Positions 6,893 through 7,271 of a DNA stretch of 7,271 nucleotides are shown in pieces. The translations under genes were made by a program, and so were the position numbers. The DNA comes from Sulfurovum sp. Lineage in GTDB: Bacteria > Campylobacterota > Campylobacteria > Campylobacterales > Sulfurovaceae. The stretch is taken from assembly GCA_003978375.1 (NCBI GenBank), contig QNZW01000102.1:1-7271 (forward strand), in the 5' to 3' direction. The first letter of the stretch is position 1, and every line of letters begins with the position of its first letter. A model generated the notes under the pieces. It did no database searches. It had not been told where the DNA came from and worked only from the letters and a program-made list of their open reading frames with translations.

Positions 6893-6929
6893 AAGTTACC
6901 ACAAAAAAAAAGAGGTAGCGTGGCAACTT
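6893..6929. repeat. imperfect inverted repeat just after the ATPase stop
   Basis: AAGTTACCAC (6893-6902) faces GTGGCAACTT (6920-6929), giving a 10-bp stem with one A/C mismatch and a 17-nt loop holding a nine-A run. It starts 15 nt after the ATPase stop, so it is a natural place for transcript end processing or termination. On the + strand it is followed by AAAAATAC rather than a T run, so it is not a canonical Rho-independent terminator; it could protect the 3' end of the operon mRNA. Confidence 0.5.
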
Positions 6930-6973
6930 AAAAATACTATATTCTCAAAAAATTCTAAATACTTTCAAAAGGT

Positions 6974-7033
6974 GTCAACAATGATAGACAAAATAGTAAA
7001 CTATTTTAAGGGAAAAAGATCTACATTGTTGAC
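6974..7033. repeat. nested palindrome / cruciform-capable element
   Basis: An outer perfect 10-bp inverted repeat, GTCAACAATG (6974-6983) with CATTGTTGAC (7024-7033), continues after a single bulged A with TAGA (6985-6988) pairing TCTA (7020-7023). Inside it lies a second perfect 8-bp inverted repeat, AAAATAGT (6990-6997) with ACTATTTT (7000-7007), separated by two bases. The result is a long stem with an inner hairpin and a purine-rich single strand (AAGGGAAAAAGA). Possible roles are a structured RNA, a protein-binding operator, or an insertion-sequence end remnant; TGTCAAC-type ends occur in several IS families, but no transposase is present. Confidence 0.65.
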
Positions 7034-7052
7034 GAGGGAATAATATAAAATT

Positions 7053-7073
7053 AGTTTGCAGAAAGTTTGCAGA
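7053..7073. repeat. tandem 10-bp direct repeat
   Basis: AGTTTGCAGA occurs at 7053-7062 and 7064-7073, giving an 11-bp period, close to one helical turn. Two sites on the same face of the helix are typical of cooperative protein binding, but two copies are too few to call iterons. No function is assigned. Confidence 0.6.
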
Positions 7074-7182
7074 TTTCAAAAAATATCTATTTTAATCCAA
7101 ATAAATTTCAAAATCATAGTATCGTACGAATTAAATATGTAATTTAAGAGCGCTTTTAATATTTGATAAGAAAAAGAGAGTC

Positions 7183-7254
7183 AAAAAATTGCTACAAGAA
7201 TCATTTGGCTTACGCCATAAATAAATGTTAGGAGATATTATTCCGTGTAGCAAT
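7183..7254 (-). terminator. possible minus-strand hairpin with T run (terminator or structured RNA)
   Basis: Read on the minus strand, ATTGCTACA (7254-7246) pairs perfectly with TGTAGCAAT (7196-7188). Inside, GAAT pairs ATTC, then CATT and TGGC pair GCCA and AATG around a GTAA loop (7213-7210), a GNRA-type tetraloop. One side has a bulge AATATCTCCTAA. The stem is followed by T residues (complement of A 7183-7188). Stem plus T run suggests a Rho-independent terminator for something transcribed from the right, or the 3' end of a small RNA. The long, bulged stem is unusual for a plain terminator, and part of it overlaps the 12-bp repeat, so confidence is modest. Confidence 0.35.
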
Positions 7255-7271
7255 AATTGTGAAAGAAGCTA

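Larger units (their letters stand above)
6852..7199 (+). repeat. 12-bp direct repeat linking the ATPase 3' end to the intergenic region
   Basis: ATTGCTACAAGA occurs at 6852-6863, inside the ATPase gene coding for IATR, and again at 7188-7199. The second copy is in the same codon phase and reads on as IATRIIWLTP, stop at 7218-7220. The five codons before it are partly similar too (KESQK versus KEAKE). It could be a regenerated gene end flanking a small insertion of about 324 nt, or a remnant of a second ATPase gene. The 9-mer ATTGCTACA is common in this window (also at 347 and 6184, where it codes IAT), so chance is not excluded. Confidence 0.45.
6879..7271. other. 393-nt region without a convincing gene, rich in repeats
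   Basis: Both strands are broken by frequent stops. Short open stretches exist, such as a + frame from an ATG at 7225 running off the edge (MLGDIIPCSNNCERS, no Shine-Dalgarno site) and a minus frame entering from the edge and ending at 7229, but none can be supported. The stretch contains four separate repeat structures, listed individually. It is AT-rich with a run of nine A at 6903-6911. I see no tRNA, rRNA or CRISPR pattern in it. Confidence 0.7.

Noticed and set aside
7188..7254. attC-like integron recombination site
   Set aside because: The GTTAGGA box lies in the middle of the hairpin rather than at its edge and does not match the GTTRRRY/RYYYAAC pair.
7225..7271. Start of a new gene (MLGDIIPCSNNCERS) at the right edge
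   Set aside because: No Shine-Dalgarno site precedes the ATG, and the other frames of the same short stretch are equally open; too short to judge.

Overview
This AT-rich window looks like the chromosome of a Campylobacterota (epsilonproteobacterial) species. The basis is low GC throughout, tightly packed genes on one strand with 1-20 nt junctions, Lys/Ile/Phe-rich proteins, and a von Willebrand/TPR plus BatD gene pair of the kind seen in Sulfurimonas/Sulfurovum/Arcobacter-type genomes. The genus is an inference; nothing here fixes it.

Left part (1-1712): the end of a 'Bat' (Bacteroides aerotolerance-type) cluster. The first gene enters from outside the window. It supplies the last membrane segment of what is probably a VWA-domain protein, fused to a second membrane segment and a TPR domain. 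It overlaps the start of a BatD-like, single-anchor envelope protein. Both probably act together at the cytoplasmic membrane facing the periplasm.

Middle part (1776-6878): six genes in the same direction, with gaps of 16 and 20 nt followed by overlaps of 1, 4 and 4 nt, so very likely one operon. In order: a secreted DsrE-like protein, a Tat-exported calcineurin-like metallophosphoesterase, a secreted LamG/DUF1080-like beta-sandwich protein, and a complete ABC importer with a lipoprotein substrate-binding protein, a fused 12-TM permease and a short ATPase. The importer has FbpABC/AfuABC architecture. The binding protein lacks the Tyr-Tyr pair of ferric-binding proteins and carries a DSDDA motif at that place, so its substrate should not be assumed to be iron. 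The four exported proteins suggest a periplasmic capture-and-processing system feeding an importer; the substrate is unknown, and a phosphorylated or organic ligand is only a guess. The phosphoesterase has a Lys in place of the His of the GNH motif.

Right part (6879-7271): about 390 nt with no convincing gene but much structure. It holds an imperfect inverted repeat just after the ATPase stop, a nested palindrome (6974-7033), a tandem 10-bp repeat (7053-7073) and, on the minus strand, a long imperfect hairpin with a GNRA-type loop followed by a T run (7183-7254). A 12-bp sequence from the 3' end of the ATPase gene recurs at 7188-7199. Read in the same frame there, it gives an alternative and more family-like C-terminus, which hints that the region may be an insertion or rearrangement at the end of the operon.
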